Origin: Streptomyces ficellus
GTDB lineage: Bacteria > Actinomycetota > Actinomycetes > Streptomycetales > Streptomycetaceae
NCBI RefSeq assembly: GCF_030406405.1
Contig: NZ_JAUEPL010000002.1
Span: forward strand, 1 to 64,000
DNA length: 64,000 nucleotides
Direction of reading: 5' to 3'
In this document: positions 26,158 through 34,614 of the stretch, piece by piece
How the letters are laid out: each line of letters begins with the position of its first letter
Numbering within the stretch: position 1 is the stretch's first letter
The notes under the pieces: model-generated
Databases searched by the model: none
What the model was told of the DNA's origin: nothing
The model's input: only the letters and a program-made list of their open reading frames with translations
Translations under genes and position numbers: made by a program

Positions 26158-26577
26158 ATGTCGCATCCACAGCCGGAGCAGCCGGAGAACCCGCAGCAGC
26201 CGCAGCAGGTGGGAGAGACGGACGGTGTCGTCCGCGTGCTGGCGCTGGAGGACAACGATGACCGCTCGATGTTCCGCAGGCCCCAGGAATGGCGCCTCGG
26301 CCGGACCGAGATCCCCGTCGATGTGTTCCGCCAGCGCGTGACCGGCTTCGTGGACTCCATGCGCTCGGTCATCGCCGAACTGCCCGACGCGTGCGGCGCG
26401 TACGAGCTGGACCAGGTCACCGTCAGCGCCGAAGTCAGCGCGAAGGGACGGATCTCCCTCCTCGGCTCGGGGGGAGAGCCGGCCGGCACATCCAGCCTGA
26501 CCTTCACGTTCACCCGCAGGCCGGCGCCGGCGCAGTCGCAGTCGCCGGCGCCGCCCGACGCACCGCCGGAGCCCTGA
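26158..26577 (+). CDS. Pepco-like conflict-system component
   Basis: A 139-residue protein. A Pro/Gln-rich N-terminus precedes VRVLALEDNDDRSMF, VDVFRQRVTGFVDSMRSVIAELPDACGAYELDQVTVSAEVSAKGRISLLGSGG, a glycine turn and a closing SLTFTFTRR strand. This helix plus beta-meander pattern matches the Pepco type of effector-associated constant components described in peptidase-containing conflict systems. I place it there by pattern only. The GAGAAAGG upstream is a reasonable RBS. It is the last + strand gene of the eCIS segment. No partner peptidase lies immediately beside it unless the HELLH-containing eCIS core protein or the amidase fills that role. Confidence 0.5.
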   Translation: MSHPQPEQPENPQQPQQVGETDGVVRVLALEDNDDRSMFRRPQEWRLGRTEIPVDVFRQRVTGFVDSMRSVIAELPDACGAYELDQVTVSAEVSAKGRISLLGSGGEPAGTSSLTFTFTRRPAPAQSQSPAPPDAPPEP

Positions 26578-26681
26578 CGTCCACCAAGAAGCGAGGGCGC
26601 CAGGGCGCCACGGTGCAGGACGTCAGGGCCGTCGGGGCCGTCGGGGCCGTCAAGGGCGCCGCGGTGTCAGCCCGTCAGCTG

Positions 26682-28487
26682 TCAAGAGCCCTCGCGGTGC
26701 CGGCTGCCCGGCAGGAACTCCTGCACCTTCGCCTTGAAGCCCTGCTTGATCACGTTGGCGCTGTCGCTGTCGCCCCGCACGATCGCGGAGACGGCGGCCT
26801 CGATCTGGTCCAGCGTGGCGTGCGGCGGGATCGGGGGCACGGCCGGGTCGGTGCGGAAGTCGATCACGAACGGCCGGTCCGCCGCGAGGGCCTGCTTCCA
26901 CGCCGACTCGACGTGCTTGGGCTTCTCCACGCGCACGCCCGCCAGGCCGATGCGCTCGGCGATGTCGGCGTACGGCACGTCGGGGATGGACTGCGACTGC
27001 TCGAACTGCGGGGCGCCGGACATGGCCCGCATCTCCCAGGTGACCTGGTTGAGGTCCCCGTTGTTGAGCACGGCCACGATCAGGCGCGGGTCGGACCACT
27101 CGTGCCGGTACTTGGCCGCGGTGATCAGCTCCATCATGCCGTTCATCTGCATGGCCCCGTCACCGACCAGGGCGATCGCGGGCCGGTCCGGGTGGGCGAA
27201 CTTGGCCCCGATGGCGTACGGAACACCCGGCCCCATCGTCGCCAGGGTGCCCGACAGGGATCCGCGCATCCGGCCGCGCAGCCGCAGGTGCCGGGCGTAC
27301 CAGTTGGCGGCCGATCCGGAGTCGGCGGTGATGATGGCGTCGTCGGGGAGCATGCCGTCCAGGGCGTGCACCACGTACTCGGGGTTGACGGGGTCGGCGT
27401 CCACGGCGGCCCGCCGCTCCATGACCTCCCACCAGCGGGCGACGTTCTTCTCGATCTTCTCCCGCCAGACGCGGCTCTCCTTGCGGTGCAGGCGCGGCAG
27501 CAGCCGTTGCAGCGTCTCGCGGGCGTCGCCGACGAGGTTCACCTCGAAGGGGTAGCGCAGCCCGATCATGTGCGGGTCGATGTCGATCTGGACCGCGCGT
27601 GCCTGGTCGAGTTCGGGCATGAACTGGGTGTACGGGAAGCTGGAGCCGATCATCAGCAGGGTGTCGCACTCCCGCATCAGCTCGTAGGAGGGCCGGGTGC
27701 CCAGCAGGCCGATCGAGCCGGTCACATACGGCAGGTCGTCCGGCAGGACGTCCTTGCCCAGCAGCGCCTTGGCCACGCCCGCGCCCAGCACGTCTGCCAG
27801 CCGCTCGACCTCCGCGCGGGCTCCCCGCGCCCCCTGCCCGATGAGGATGGCGACCTTCTCACCGGCGTTCAGCACCTGGGCCGCCCGCTCGATGTCCTCG
27901 TCGGCGGGCACGGGCGCGTACCTGCCCAGGCCCAGGCTGGAGGGCACCATCTTGAAGGCGTGCTGGGGCGGGGTGTACTCCAGTTCCTGTACGTCGGCGG
28001 GGACGATGACGGCCGTCACCGTGCGCTTGGCGTACGCCGTCCGCATCGCCCGGTCGATGAGGTTCGGCAGCTGCTCCGGCACCATCGCCGTCTCGCAGAA
28101 GTCCGAGGCGACGTCCTTGAACAGGGTGTGCAGGTCCACCTCCTGCTGGTAGGAGCCGCCCATGGCGCTGCGGTTGGTCTGGCCCACGATCGCGACGACG
28201 GGGACGTGGTCGAGTTTCGCGTCGTACAGGCCGTTGAGCAGGTGGATGGCGCCCGGCCCCGAGGTAGCCGCGCAGACGCCCACCTTGCCGGAGAACTTGG
28301 CGTACCCCACGGCCTGGAAGGCCGACATCTCCTCGTGCCGGGACTGGATGAACCGGGGTTTGTCGTCGGCGCGTCCCCAGGCGGCCAGCAGGCCGTTGAT
28401 GCCGTCGCCCGCGTAGGCGAAGACGTGCTCGACGTCCCACTCCCGCAGTCGCTGGAGGATGTGGTCGGAAACCTTCGTACTGGCCAT
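26682..28487 (-). CDS. Thiamine-pyrophosphate enzyme, pyruvate oxidase/POX-like
   Basis: A 601-residue ThDP-dependent decarboxylase-fold enzyme with all three domains. The N-terminal PYR domain has AYAGDGINGLLAAW and the catalytic-Glu region RHEEMSAFQAVGYAKFSG (Glu52). The central domain carries ILIGQGARGA, and the PP domain has VGDGAMQMNGMMELITAAKY at about 441-460 with the LNNGDLNQ metal/ThDP site. Such proteins are usually annotated as pyruvate dehydrogenase (quinone) or acetolactate-synthase-like; the exact substrate cannot be fixed. The start is the ATG preceded by GGAG; the frame stays open upstream but without RBS. It is transcribed toward the eCIS operon, convergent with it. Confidence 0.85.
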   Translation of the reverse strand: MASTKVSDHILQRLREWDVEHVFAYAGDGINGLLAAWGRADDKPRFIQSRHEEMSAFQAVGYAKFSGKVGVCAATSGPGAIHLLNGLYDAKLDHVPVVAIVGQTNRSAMGGSYQQEVDLHTLFKDVASDFCETAMVPEQLPNLIDRAMRTAYAKRTVTAVIVPADVQELEYTPPQHAFKMVPSSLGLGRYAPVPADEDIERAAQVLNAGEKVAILIGQGARGARAEVERLADVLGAGVAKALLGKDVLPDDLPYVTGSIGLLGTRPSYELMRECDTLLMIGSSFPYTQFMPELDQARAVQIDIDPHMIGLRYPFEVNLVGDARETLQRLLPRLHRKESRVWREKIEKNVARWWEVMERRAAVDADPVNPEYVVHALDGMLPDDAIITADSGSAANWYARHLRLRGRMRGSLSGTLATMGPGVPYAIGAKFAHPDRPAIALVGDGAMQMNGMMELITAAKYRHEWSDPRLIVAVLNNGDLNQVTWEMRAMSGAPQFEQSQSIPDVPYADIAERIGLAGVRVEKPKHVESAWKQALAADRPFVIDFRTDPAVPPIPPHATLDQIEAAVSAIVRGDSDSANVIKQGFKAKVQEFLPGSRHREGS

Positions 28488-28611
28488 GGGCACTCCGTCT
28501 CTCACTGTCCACTGTCCGCACACGGTGGCGCGCGCCGGGGACCCCACCGGCCCCGGCCGCTGCCCTTCCTGGGTAACCGGGCCGCCCCGGCGGGAAACCT
28601 GACGCGTCGCC

Positions 28612-29022
28612 TCAGCCCAGCCGGGCGAGCAGGGTGTTGCAGGCCTCCTCGCAGCGCCGGCACGCCTCCGCGCAGATCCGGCAGTGCTCATGCATGTCGG
28701 CGTGGCTCTCGCACTCGTCGGCGCACGCCTTGCACGCGGTCGCGCACGCCTGGAGGATCGTCCGCGTCACGTTGGCGTCGTAGCCGGTGTGGCGGGAGAG
28801 GATCGCCGCGGTGGCGTTGCAGACGTCGGCGCAGTCCATGTCGGTACGGATGCACTTGGTGAGGTCTCCGACCATCCCCTCGGACAGGCAGGCGTCCGCG
28901 CAGGCGGTACACGCCTGCGCGCAGGCGACGCATTCCTCGATGCACCGGGCCATCGCCTCTTTGTCGACGTCACCGAGGTCGGCGGGGTAGGTGTTCAGCA
29001 TGTCTTTGACCGACATGGTCAT
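28612..29022 (-). CDS. Cys-rich four-helix-bundle copper-binding protein
   Basis: A 136-residue protein with dense Cys pairs on helices (CIEECVACAQACTACADAC, then CIRTDMDCADVCNA, ATACKACADECESHADMHEHC, CAEACRRCEEAC). This is the four-helix-bundle cytosolic copper-storage (Csp3-like) pattern, where Cys residues line the bundle and hold Cu(I). No signal sequence, so cytosolic. AAGGAGA sits just upstream of the ATG at 29022; a second ATG two codons later is an alternative. It is divergent from the M50 protease gene across a 184-bp shared promoter region. Confidence 0.88.
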   Translation of the reverse strand: MTMSVKDMLNTYPADLGDVDKEAMARCIEECVACAQACTACADACLSEGMVGDLTKCIRTDMDCADVCNATAAILSRHTGYDANVTRTILQACATACKACADECESHADMHEHCRICAEACRRCEEACNTLLARLG

Positions 29023-29206
29023 CGCTTGTCTCCTTGCCCGTGGCCACGGACGGCGGCCGGGTGCCGCCCGGTGCTCCGTCGGCCATCCCGTGACGGGTAT
29101 CACCCGTACGGCCGCGCAAACGGCCCGGGAGGAATCCGGCTCGGCGGCATCCGGCGGAGCCCCAGAGGGACAATGGAACGAGAGAGCGCCTGGGCAGGAG
29201 AGGACC

Positions 29207-30337
29207 ATGAACGGCTCGGTCCGTGTCGGACGGGTTGTCGGTGTGCCGCTGCGGATGCACTGGAGCGTGCCGCTGCTGGTGGTGGTGTTCGCCTACGGCC
29301 TCGGCCGGCAGGTTCTGCCCGCGTGGACTCCCGGCCTCTCGGACGCCGTCTACGCCCTTGCCAGCGCCATAGGGTCCGTGCTGCTGCTGGGCAGCCTGCT
29401 GCTGCACGAGACGGCACACGCCGCCACCGCCCGCAGGCGGGACATCCCGGTGCAGGACGTGACGCTGTGGGCGCTGGGCGGCATGACCCGGATGGACCGG
29501 CCCCGCAGCGCCGCGGTCGCCTTCGCGGTGGCGGTCAGCGGACCGCTCGCCAGCCTGGTCATCGGAGGCGCCACGCTGGGCGCGGGGCTCGGGCTGCACG
29601 CGCTGACGGGCTGGGCGGTGCCCGCCGCCGTCCTGGTGTGGCTCGGCTGGATGAACCTGTTCCTGGGCGTGTTCAACCTGCTGCCCGCCTCGCCCCTGGA
29701 CGGCGGGAGGATGGTGCAGGCGCTGCTGTGGTGGCGTACCGGGGACCGCGAGCGCGCGGAGCGGGTGGCGTCCCGCGGCGGCCAGGTCATGGGCGTGCTG
29801 CTGATGGCGGTCGGCTGGATCGCGCTGCTGCGCGGGGCGGCGGACGGCCTGTGGCTGTTCTTCATCGGCCTCTTCCTCACCGTCGTCGCCGGCGCGGAGC
29901 GGCAGCGCGCCGTCCTCGACGCGGCACTGCGGGGCGTGCGGGTCGCCGACGCCATGTCGAGCCCGGTGGTCACCGGCGCCGACTGGCTGACCGTCCAGCG
30001 GTTCATCGACGAGGTGGCGGTGGACTCGCGCCATTCCGCCGTGCCGCTGCTCGACTTCGACGGCCGCCCGAGCGGAATCGTGGAGCTGCGCAGGCTCGCC
30101 GCGGTCCCGGCGGCGCGCCGGGAGTCGCTGCGCGTACGGGAGGTGGCGACCCCGTTGCCGCAGTGCGCGGTCGCGGCGCCGGACGAGCTCCTGACCGAGG
30201 CGCTGGACAAGCTCCGCCCGGGCGCCGGTAGGCGCATCCTCGTGGTGGACCAGGGGCAGCTGGTGGGCATCGTCACCTGGAGCGACATCTCACGCCTGAT
30301 GCAGCGCCACGCGCTGGGCGGCCGGGGAACCGGCTGA
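29207..30337 (+). CDS. Site-2 protease family M50 metalloprotease with CBS pair
   Basis: A 376-residue polytopic membrane protease. The zinc-binding HETAH lies at residues 67-71 inside a hydrophobic segment (LLLGSLLLHETAHAATARR), and the second motif NLLPASPLDGGRM has Asp165 as the third zinc ligand. Several membrane helices surround the sites. The C-terminal third holds two CBS domains (MSSPVVTGADWLTVQRFIDE and VAAPDELLTEALDKL), ending in IVTWSDISRLM. S2P-CBS proteases of this group perform intramembrane cleavage of regulators, with CBS modules sensing adenosyl ligands. GCAGGAGAGG precedes ATG 29207. The substrate is unknown. Confidence 0.9.
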   Translation: MNGSVRVGRVVGVPLRMHWSVPLLVVVFAYGLGRQVLPAWTPGLSDAVYALASAIGSVLLLGSLLLHETAHAATARRRDIPVQDVTLWALGGMTRMDRPRSAAVAFAVAVSGPLASLVIGGATLGAGLGLHALTGWAVPAAVLVWLGWMNLFLGVFNLLPASPLDGGRMVQALLWWRTGDRERAERVASRGGQVMGVLLMAVGWIALLRGAADGLWLFFIGLFLTVVAGAERQRAVLDAALRGVRVADAMSSPVVTGADWLTVQRFIDEVAVDSRHSAVPLLDFDGRPSGIVELRRLAAVPAARRESLRVREVATPLPQCAVAAPDELLTEALDKLRPGAGRRILVVDQGQLVGIVTWSDISRLMQRHALGGRGTG

Positions 30338-30370
30338 GCGGAGCCGGGCCGGACGGCCCCCGACGAACCG

Positions 30371-30444
30371 GGGACGGCCAGGCCCAGGACGGCCAGGTCC
30401 AGGACCAGGACTGGCACCAGGACCAGGACCAGGACTGGCTAGGA
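30371..30444 (+). repeat. Degenerate CAGGAC/GGACGGCCAGG repeats between convergent genes
   Basis: Short direct repeats of GGACGGCCAGG followed by reiterated CAGGAC hexamers fill the gap between the convergent protease and methyltransferase genes. No coding potential and no spacer structure; likely replication slippage. Confidence 0.7.
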
Positions 30445-31455
30445 CGAGGACTCAGGCTTCTCGAACACCATGCGGACGCTCGTGAAGCGTCCCTCCTTGA
30501 GGAACCTGAGGGCGGTCCGCTGCTCCCTGATGATGTCGGCCACCGCCTCTTCGCCGATGAGCTCGGCGCCGCGCGCGCGGTTGGCCTCGGACCGCTCCAG
30601 CCAGCTCGCCACGGTGCGCACGCCGTCCCATGGGTCGTTGCGCGACTCCACCAGCCGGTACAGGCCGTGGCTGGCCTCGGTCAGCTCGGCCCGGGTCGGC
30701 AGGCAGCACTCGGGGAACACCTTCCGTGACGCGTGCAGGCCCTCGCGCAGGTTCCTGACGCCGCCGACGATGGCCTTCACGCCGGGGCGGCGTTGCCGGG
30801 TGTCCGTGTCCGTGTCCGCGCCGGTTCCGCCGGGCGCGGGCGCTGACAGCAGCTCGGGTGGCAGCACCAGTGAGGCCAGCCAGCCCCGGTCGTTCCAGAC
30901 GTTGGCCTGGATGCACAGCCGCCCGCCCGGCCGCAGCCACTCCCGGCTGCGGCGGAAGAACTCCCGGTAGCGGGCGACGCGCTTGGCCCGCCACAGGGTG
31001 TTCCCGGCGAAGTGTTCGATCGCCTCGATGGCGATGATGGCGTCGTACGGGCCATCCGGCTCGTGGTCGAACCAGTTCTCCATCCGCACGTCGCAGCCGG
31101 GCCAGTTCTGCTCACGTGCCCAGGAAGCCTGGAGGGGGCTCATGGTGATGCCCACGGCGTGCTTGACGTGGTGGGTCTCCACCAGGCGGTGGACCAGGGT
31201 GCCGTAACCGCAGCCGACGTCCAGTACCCGCTCGGCGCCGACTGCGCCTGACGCCACGGCGTGGTAGTCGAGCTTGCGCAACTGGGCGGACTCCAGGCTG
31301 TCGCCGTCCTCCCACATGCCGTAGGAGTAGACCTGGTCCTGGCCGAGGATGAGCCGGTAGAAGTCCCCCAGGTAGTCGTAGTGATGAAGGATCGCCTTCG
31401 TTGACGTGCCCTTGTAGGAGGATTCCCTCTTGTCGTCGTGCGTCACGGTCGCCAC
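30439..31455 (-). CDS. CFA-synthase-like SAM-dependent methyltransferase
   Basis: A 338-residue class I methyltransferase. Motif I VLDVGCGYG is at residues 77-85. The upstream region HHYDYLGDFYRLILGQDQVYSYGMWEDG and the later AIIAIEAIEHF resemble cyclopropane-fatty-acid synthase / mycolic acid cyclopropane synthase family enzymes, but the C-terminal lid is different (LPTRAELTEASHGLYRLVESRNDPWDG). Family members methylate lipids or small natural products using SAM. It is divergent from the lanthipeptide synthetase across 339 bp, so tailoring of the peptide or of a lipid is possible but not demonstrated. A GGAACCGG stretch precedes ATG. Confidence 0.8.
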   Translation of the reverse strand: MATVTHDDKRESSYKGTSTKAILHHYDYLGDFYRLILGQDQVYSYGMWEDGDSLESAQLRKLDYHAVASGAVGAERVLDVGCGYGTLVHRLVETHHVKHAVGITMSPLQASWAREQNWPGCDVRMENWFDHEPDGPYDAIIAIEAIEHFAGNTLWRAKRVARYREFFRRSREWLRPGGRLCIQANVWNDRGWLASLVLPPELLSAPAPGGTGADTDTDTRQRRPGVKAIVGGVRNLREGLHASRKVFPECCLPTRAELTEASHGLYRLVESRNDPWDGVRTVASWLERSEANRARGAELIGEEAVADIIREQRTALRFLKEGRFTSVRMVFEKPESSS

Positions 31456-31794
31456 CGGTTCCTTTCACCGAACTCCACCGCGACCAGCTAACGGCGTGGT
31501 GGGGAGCAGCCCTGGTGCACACTCCGAGGCGGACGCCTCGGACCGCCCGATCGGCGGCAGCCCGCCCACCTGGCGGCTCGCTGGGGTCGCCCTGTCTTCC
31601 CGTCACGGCCGGGCCGTGTGATTTTCACGCCCATCGCGTGACAGAGGGTGGTGTTCCGGGCTCGGCAACTCTGGAAGAGTCACTGATAGGCGGTGCCCCG
31701 GCGGCATGGGAGCGATGGTTCCCCGCCGCGGCACCGCGCACGCGCGACACAGCCGCTTCAGGGGCTGACCGGCCCCGGAAGGGGAGGGCCACCG
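31456..31794. promoter_or_regulatory. Divergent intergenic region with a 20-nt palindrome
   Basis: The 339-bp gap between the methyltransferase and the lanthipeptide synthetase holds no convincing gene. It contains a near-perfect palindrome at 31523-31542 (TCCGAGGCG, two-base centre, CGCCTCGGA) that could be an operator or a hairpin. Promoters for both divergent genes must lie here, but no clear -10/-35 pair could be assigned. Confidence 0.5.
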
Positions 31795-34371
31795 GTGGAC
31801 AAGCGCTACGAGGTCTACTGCCTCATGGACGCCCACTTCTACGACGCTCCGGCCCGCGCCCACGGCGGGGACACCGCGTTCGCGCAGACCCGGCGTCCGG
31901 CTCCCGAGACCTGGCAGCGCTCCGAACTGGACGACTGGGTCGTGCTCCGTCCCGATGGCGCCCAACTCCCCCTCCAGGGCTGGAAGATCCACGTTTCGGC
32001 CTGCCTCGACAACGCGGCGCGGATCCTCACCGATGTCTGGGACTACTGCGTCCCGCGACGGCTTCCGTTCAAGTTCCTCCCCGGCAAGGACCTGCTGCTG
32101 CTCGCCAACGCGAAATACGCGCACCGGGGATCGAGCGGGAAGTTCGTGACGATCTACCCCGTGGACGAGGAGCAGCTGGAGCGCGTCCTCACCGAGCTGG
32201 GCACGGTCCTCGCGGGCCGGCCGGGGCCGTACATCCTGAGCGACCTGCGCTGGGGCGAGGGTCCGCTGTACGTCCGGTACGGGGCCTTCGGCGAGCGGTA
32301 CTGCGTCTCCCCCGCCGGAGAGGTCGAGCTCGCCATCGAGGACGGCGACGGCCGGTTGGTGCCGGATGTGCGGGGGCCGACGTTCCAGGTGCCCGACTGG
32401 GTGGAGCTGCCGGGATTCCTCGCCCCGCACCTGGCGGCGCGGGGCGGCGCACGGGTCACGGACCTGCCGTACCGCCTTCAGGGCGCCCTGCACTTCTCCA
32501 ACAGCGGCGGCCTCTACGCCGGTGAGGACCTGCGCACCGGGGAGCGCGTGGTGCTGAAGGAGGCCCGGCCGTACGCGGGCCTGACAGCGGACGGCCGGGA
32601 CGCGGTCGCCAGGCTGCGCCGTGAGAGGCAGACGCTGGAGCGCTTGCGCGGCCTCGGCTGCGTACCGGCCGTGCACGATCACTTCGTGATGGGTGAGCAC
32701 CACTTCCTGGTCGAGGAGTTCGTCGAGGGCAGGGAGCTCAACCATCTTTTCGTCGAGCGGTACCCCCTCACCCGGCTGCGGGCGGACGAGGCGGTGCTGG
32801 CGGGCTACACCTCCTGGGCGGTCGGCGTGTACGACCGCGTGGAGCGGGCCGTCGCCGAGATCCATGAGCGCGGTGTGGTCATCGGTGACCTCCAGCCGTC
32901 GAACATCATCGTCCGCCCGGACGGCGGCGTGGTGCTGATCGACTTCGAGGGGGCGGCCGATGTGTCGGAGGAGCGGGAGCAGTCCCTGGGCGCCCTGGGG
33001 TTCACCGCGCCGCGCGGGCGGCGGGGCTTCGCCGTGGACGACTACGCCCTGGCCTGTCTCAAGCTCTTCCTCTTCTCGCCGCTGACCTCCCTGTTCTCCA
33101 TCGACGCCGGCAAGGCGGGACAGCTCGCCCGGGAGGCGGCACGCACCTTCCCGCTCCCCGACGGTTTCTTCGACGCAGCGGTGCGGACCATCACGGGCAC
33201 GGACGCCGCTGCGGGCGCGGGCGCGGACGTGGAACCCCGGATTCGGCCCGATGCCGAGGGCTGGGCCGAGGCCCGCGCGTCACTGGCCGAGGGCATCCTC
33301 GCGGAGGCCACACCGCAGCGGGACGACCGGCTCTTCCCCGGCGACATCGCGCAGTTCGCCGCGCCGGGCGGCGGCCTCGGGGTCGCGTACGGCGCGGCCG
33401 GCGTGCTGTACGCGCTCGATGTGACCGGTGCCGGCCGCCACCCCGATCACGAGGAGTGGCTGATCCGGCGGGCGCTGCGCCCGCTGCCGGGCACCCGTCT
33501 CGGTTTCTACGACGGCCTGCACGGCGTCGCGTACGTCCTGGACCATCTCGGCCACCGGCGTGAGGCGCTGAAGATCCTCGACCAGTGCGCGGGGGAACGC
33601 TGGAAGGAGCTCGGCCCCGATCTCCAGGGCGGGCTGTCGGGCATCGGCCTGAACCTCCTCCACTTCGCCTCGGCCACCGGCGATCCCGCCCTCCACGACG
33701 CGGCCGGGGACGTGGTGGGCACCGTGGCCTCCCGCCTGGGTGCGGCCGATTCCGTCCCCGAGGTCAGCGGCGGCCCGCACCTGTACGCCGGCCTGATGCG
33801 CGGTTCGGCCGGCCCCGCGCTGCTCCTGCTGCGGTGGTACGAGCACACGGGCGACCCGGCGTTCCTCGACCTGGCCGCGACGGCCCTCCGGCAGGACCTG
33901 CGCCGGTGCGTCGTGCGCGGGGAGGGGGACATGGAGGTCGACGAGGGCTGGCGGACGATGCCGTACCTCGCGGACGGAAGCGTGGGCATCGGGCTCATCC
34001 TCGACGGCTACCTCGCCCACCGGGAGGACGACGGCTTCCGTACGGCCTCGGCGGCGATCCGCAGGGCCGCCGAGGGCGGGTTCTACATCGAGCCGGGTCT
34101 CTTCCACGGCCTGGCCGGGATGATCCTCCACCTCAGCCGCGCGCACCCCGCCGGTACCGCGGCCCAGCGGGATCCGGTGGTCGCGGAACACATACGCCGA
34201 CTGGCGCGGTACGCCGTGGTCCACCGGGGCCGTCTCGTCTTCCCCGGCGAGGAATTGCTGCGGCTCTCCCTGGACCTGGGCACCGGCAGCGCCGGGGTGC
34301 TGCTGGCACTCGGCGCCGCGCTGCACGACTCCCCCGTACATCTGCCGTTCCTCGAAGGAGAAGGGAGGTGA
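31795..34371 (+). CDS. Class III lanthipeptide synthetase (LanKC; RamC/AmfT-like)
   Basis: An 858-residue trifunctional enzyme that phosphorylates Ser/Thr, eliminates phosphate and cyclises the precursor. The N-terminal lyase domain (about 1-220) has HVSACLDNAARILTDVWDYC and FKFLPGKDLLLLANAKYAHRGSSGKFVTIYP. The kinase (about 220-510) has Lys255 in VVLKEARPYAG, the catalytic loop GDLQPSN with Asp365, and DFEGA with Asp383. The cyclase domain (about 550-858) keeps YDGLHGVAYVL and GLFHGLAGM but lacks the Cys/Cys-His zinc ligands of class I, II and IV cyclases, which places it in class III. The start is GTG 31795 behind GGGGAGGG. The precursor gene follows 6 bp downstream. Confidence 0.92.
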   Translation: MDKRYEVYCLMDAHFYDAPARAHGGDTAFAQTRRPAPETWQRSELDDWVVLRPDGAQLPLQGWKIHVSACLDNAARILTDVWDYCVPRRLPFKFLPGKDLLLLANAKYAHRGSSGKFVTIYPVDEEQLERVLTELGTVLAGRPGPYILSDLRWGEGPLYVRYGAFGERYCVSPAGEVELAIEDGDGRLVPDVRGPTFQVPDWVELPGFLAPHLAARGGARVTDLPYRLQGALHFSNSGGLYAGEDLRTGERVVLKEARPYAGLTADGRDAVARLRRERQTLERLRGLGCVPAVHDHFVMGEHHFLVEEFVEGRELNHLFVERYPLTRLRADEAVLAGYTSWAVGVYDRVERAVAEIHERGVVIGDLQPSNIIVRPDGGVVLIDFEGAADVSEEREQSLGALGFTAPRGRRGFAVDDYALACLKLFLFSPLTSLFSIDAGKAGQLAREAARTFPLPDGFFDAAVRTITGTDAAAGAGADVEPRIRPDAEGWAEARASLAEGILAEATPQRDDRLFPGDIAQFAAPGGGLGVAYGAAGVLYALDVTGAGRHPDHEEWLIRRALRPLPGTRLGFYDGLHGVAYVLDHLGHRREALKILDQCAGERWKELGPDLQGGLSGIGLNLLHFASATGDPALHDAAGDVVGTVASRLGAADSVPEVSGGPHLYAGLMRGSAGPALLLLRWYEHTGDPAFLDLAATALRQDLRRCVVRGEGDMEVDEGWRTMPYLADGSVGIGLILDGYLAHREDDGFRTASAAIRRAAEGGFYIEPGLFHGLAGMILHLSRAHPAGTAAQRDPVVAEHIRRLARYAVVHRGRLVFPGEELLRLSLDLGTGSAGVLLALGAALHDSPVHLPFLEGEGR

Positions 34372-34377
34372 GACGAC

Positions 34378-34494
34378 ATGACGATCCTCGACCTGCAAGG
34401 CATGGATCTGCGTGACAGCGCTGCACCGCCGCCCGGAAGCCGGGCCAGCAAGCAGTGCGGCGGCGCGAGCAGGTACAGCCTGCTGCTCTGTTGA
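34378..34494 (+). CDS. Class III lanthipeptide precursor (RamS/AmfS-like), 38 aa
   Basis: A short gene with an excellent RBS (GGGAGGTGA) 8 nt before ATG. The leader MTILDLQGMDLRDSAA carries the ILDLQ/LLDLQ helix motif required for class III synthetase binding. The core is SRASKQCGGASRYSLLLC: two Ser-x2-Ser-xn-Cys motifs for labionin/lanthionine rings. The second (Ser31, Ser34, Cys38) has canonical three-residue spacing and repeats the SapB-like Ser-xx-Ser-LLLC arrangement. The first (Ser21, Ser24, Cys27) has two-residue spacing. The peptide ends on Cys38. SapB and AmfS are surfactant morphogens that help aerial hyphae emerge; this peptide is shorter and more basic. Confidence 0.9.
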   Translation: MTILDLQGMDLRDSAAPPPGSRASKQCGGASRYSLLLC

Positions 34495-34504
34495 GGGACC
34501 CCTC

Positions 34505-34535
34505 GGGGCGAGGACGCGTGGCGCGTCCCCGCCCC
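34505..34535 (+). terminator. Strong hairpin after the lanthipeptide precursor
   Basis: GGGGCG then GGACGCG pair with CGCGTCC then CGCCCC (one mismatch, 3-nt TGG loop), giving about 13 bp of GC stem 10 nt after the stop codon. No U-tract, as is usual in Streptomyces. It can act on both strands between these convergent genes. Confidence 0.75.
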
Positions 34536-34580
34536 GGCTACACCTGTCTGGCGCCCGGCGCCACGACGGCGGAGGTGCAC

Positions 34581-34609
34581 GCGGCGTCCGCCGACTCCGC
34601 GGACGCCGC
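34581..34609 (-). terminator. Hairpin after the response regulator
   Basis: Perfect 11-bp inverted repeat GCGGCGTCCGC / GCGGACGCCGC with a 7-nt loop, immediately beyond the stop codon of the minus-strand LuxR gene. It forms a convergent pair with the hairpin after the precursor gene. Confidence 0.7.
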
Positions 34610-34614
34610 GGACG

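Noticed and set aside
1-26577. Prophage
   Set aside because: Tail, spike and baseplate genes are present but there is no head, portal, terminase, integrase or attachment site. DUF4157, DUF4255 and the AAA ATPase identify an eCIS.
31795-34371. Class IV lanthipeptide synthetase (LanL)
   Set aside because: The cyclase domain lacks the Cys and Cys-His zinc ligands, so class III is the better call.
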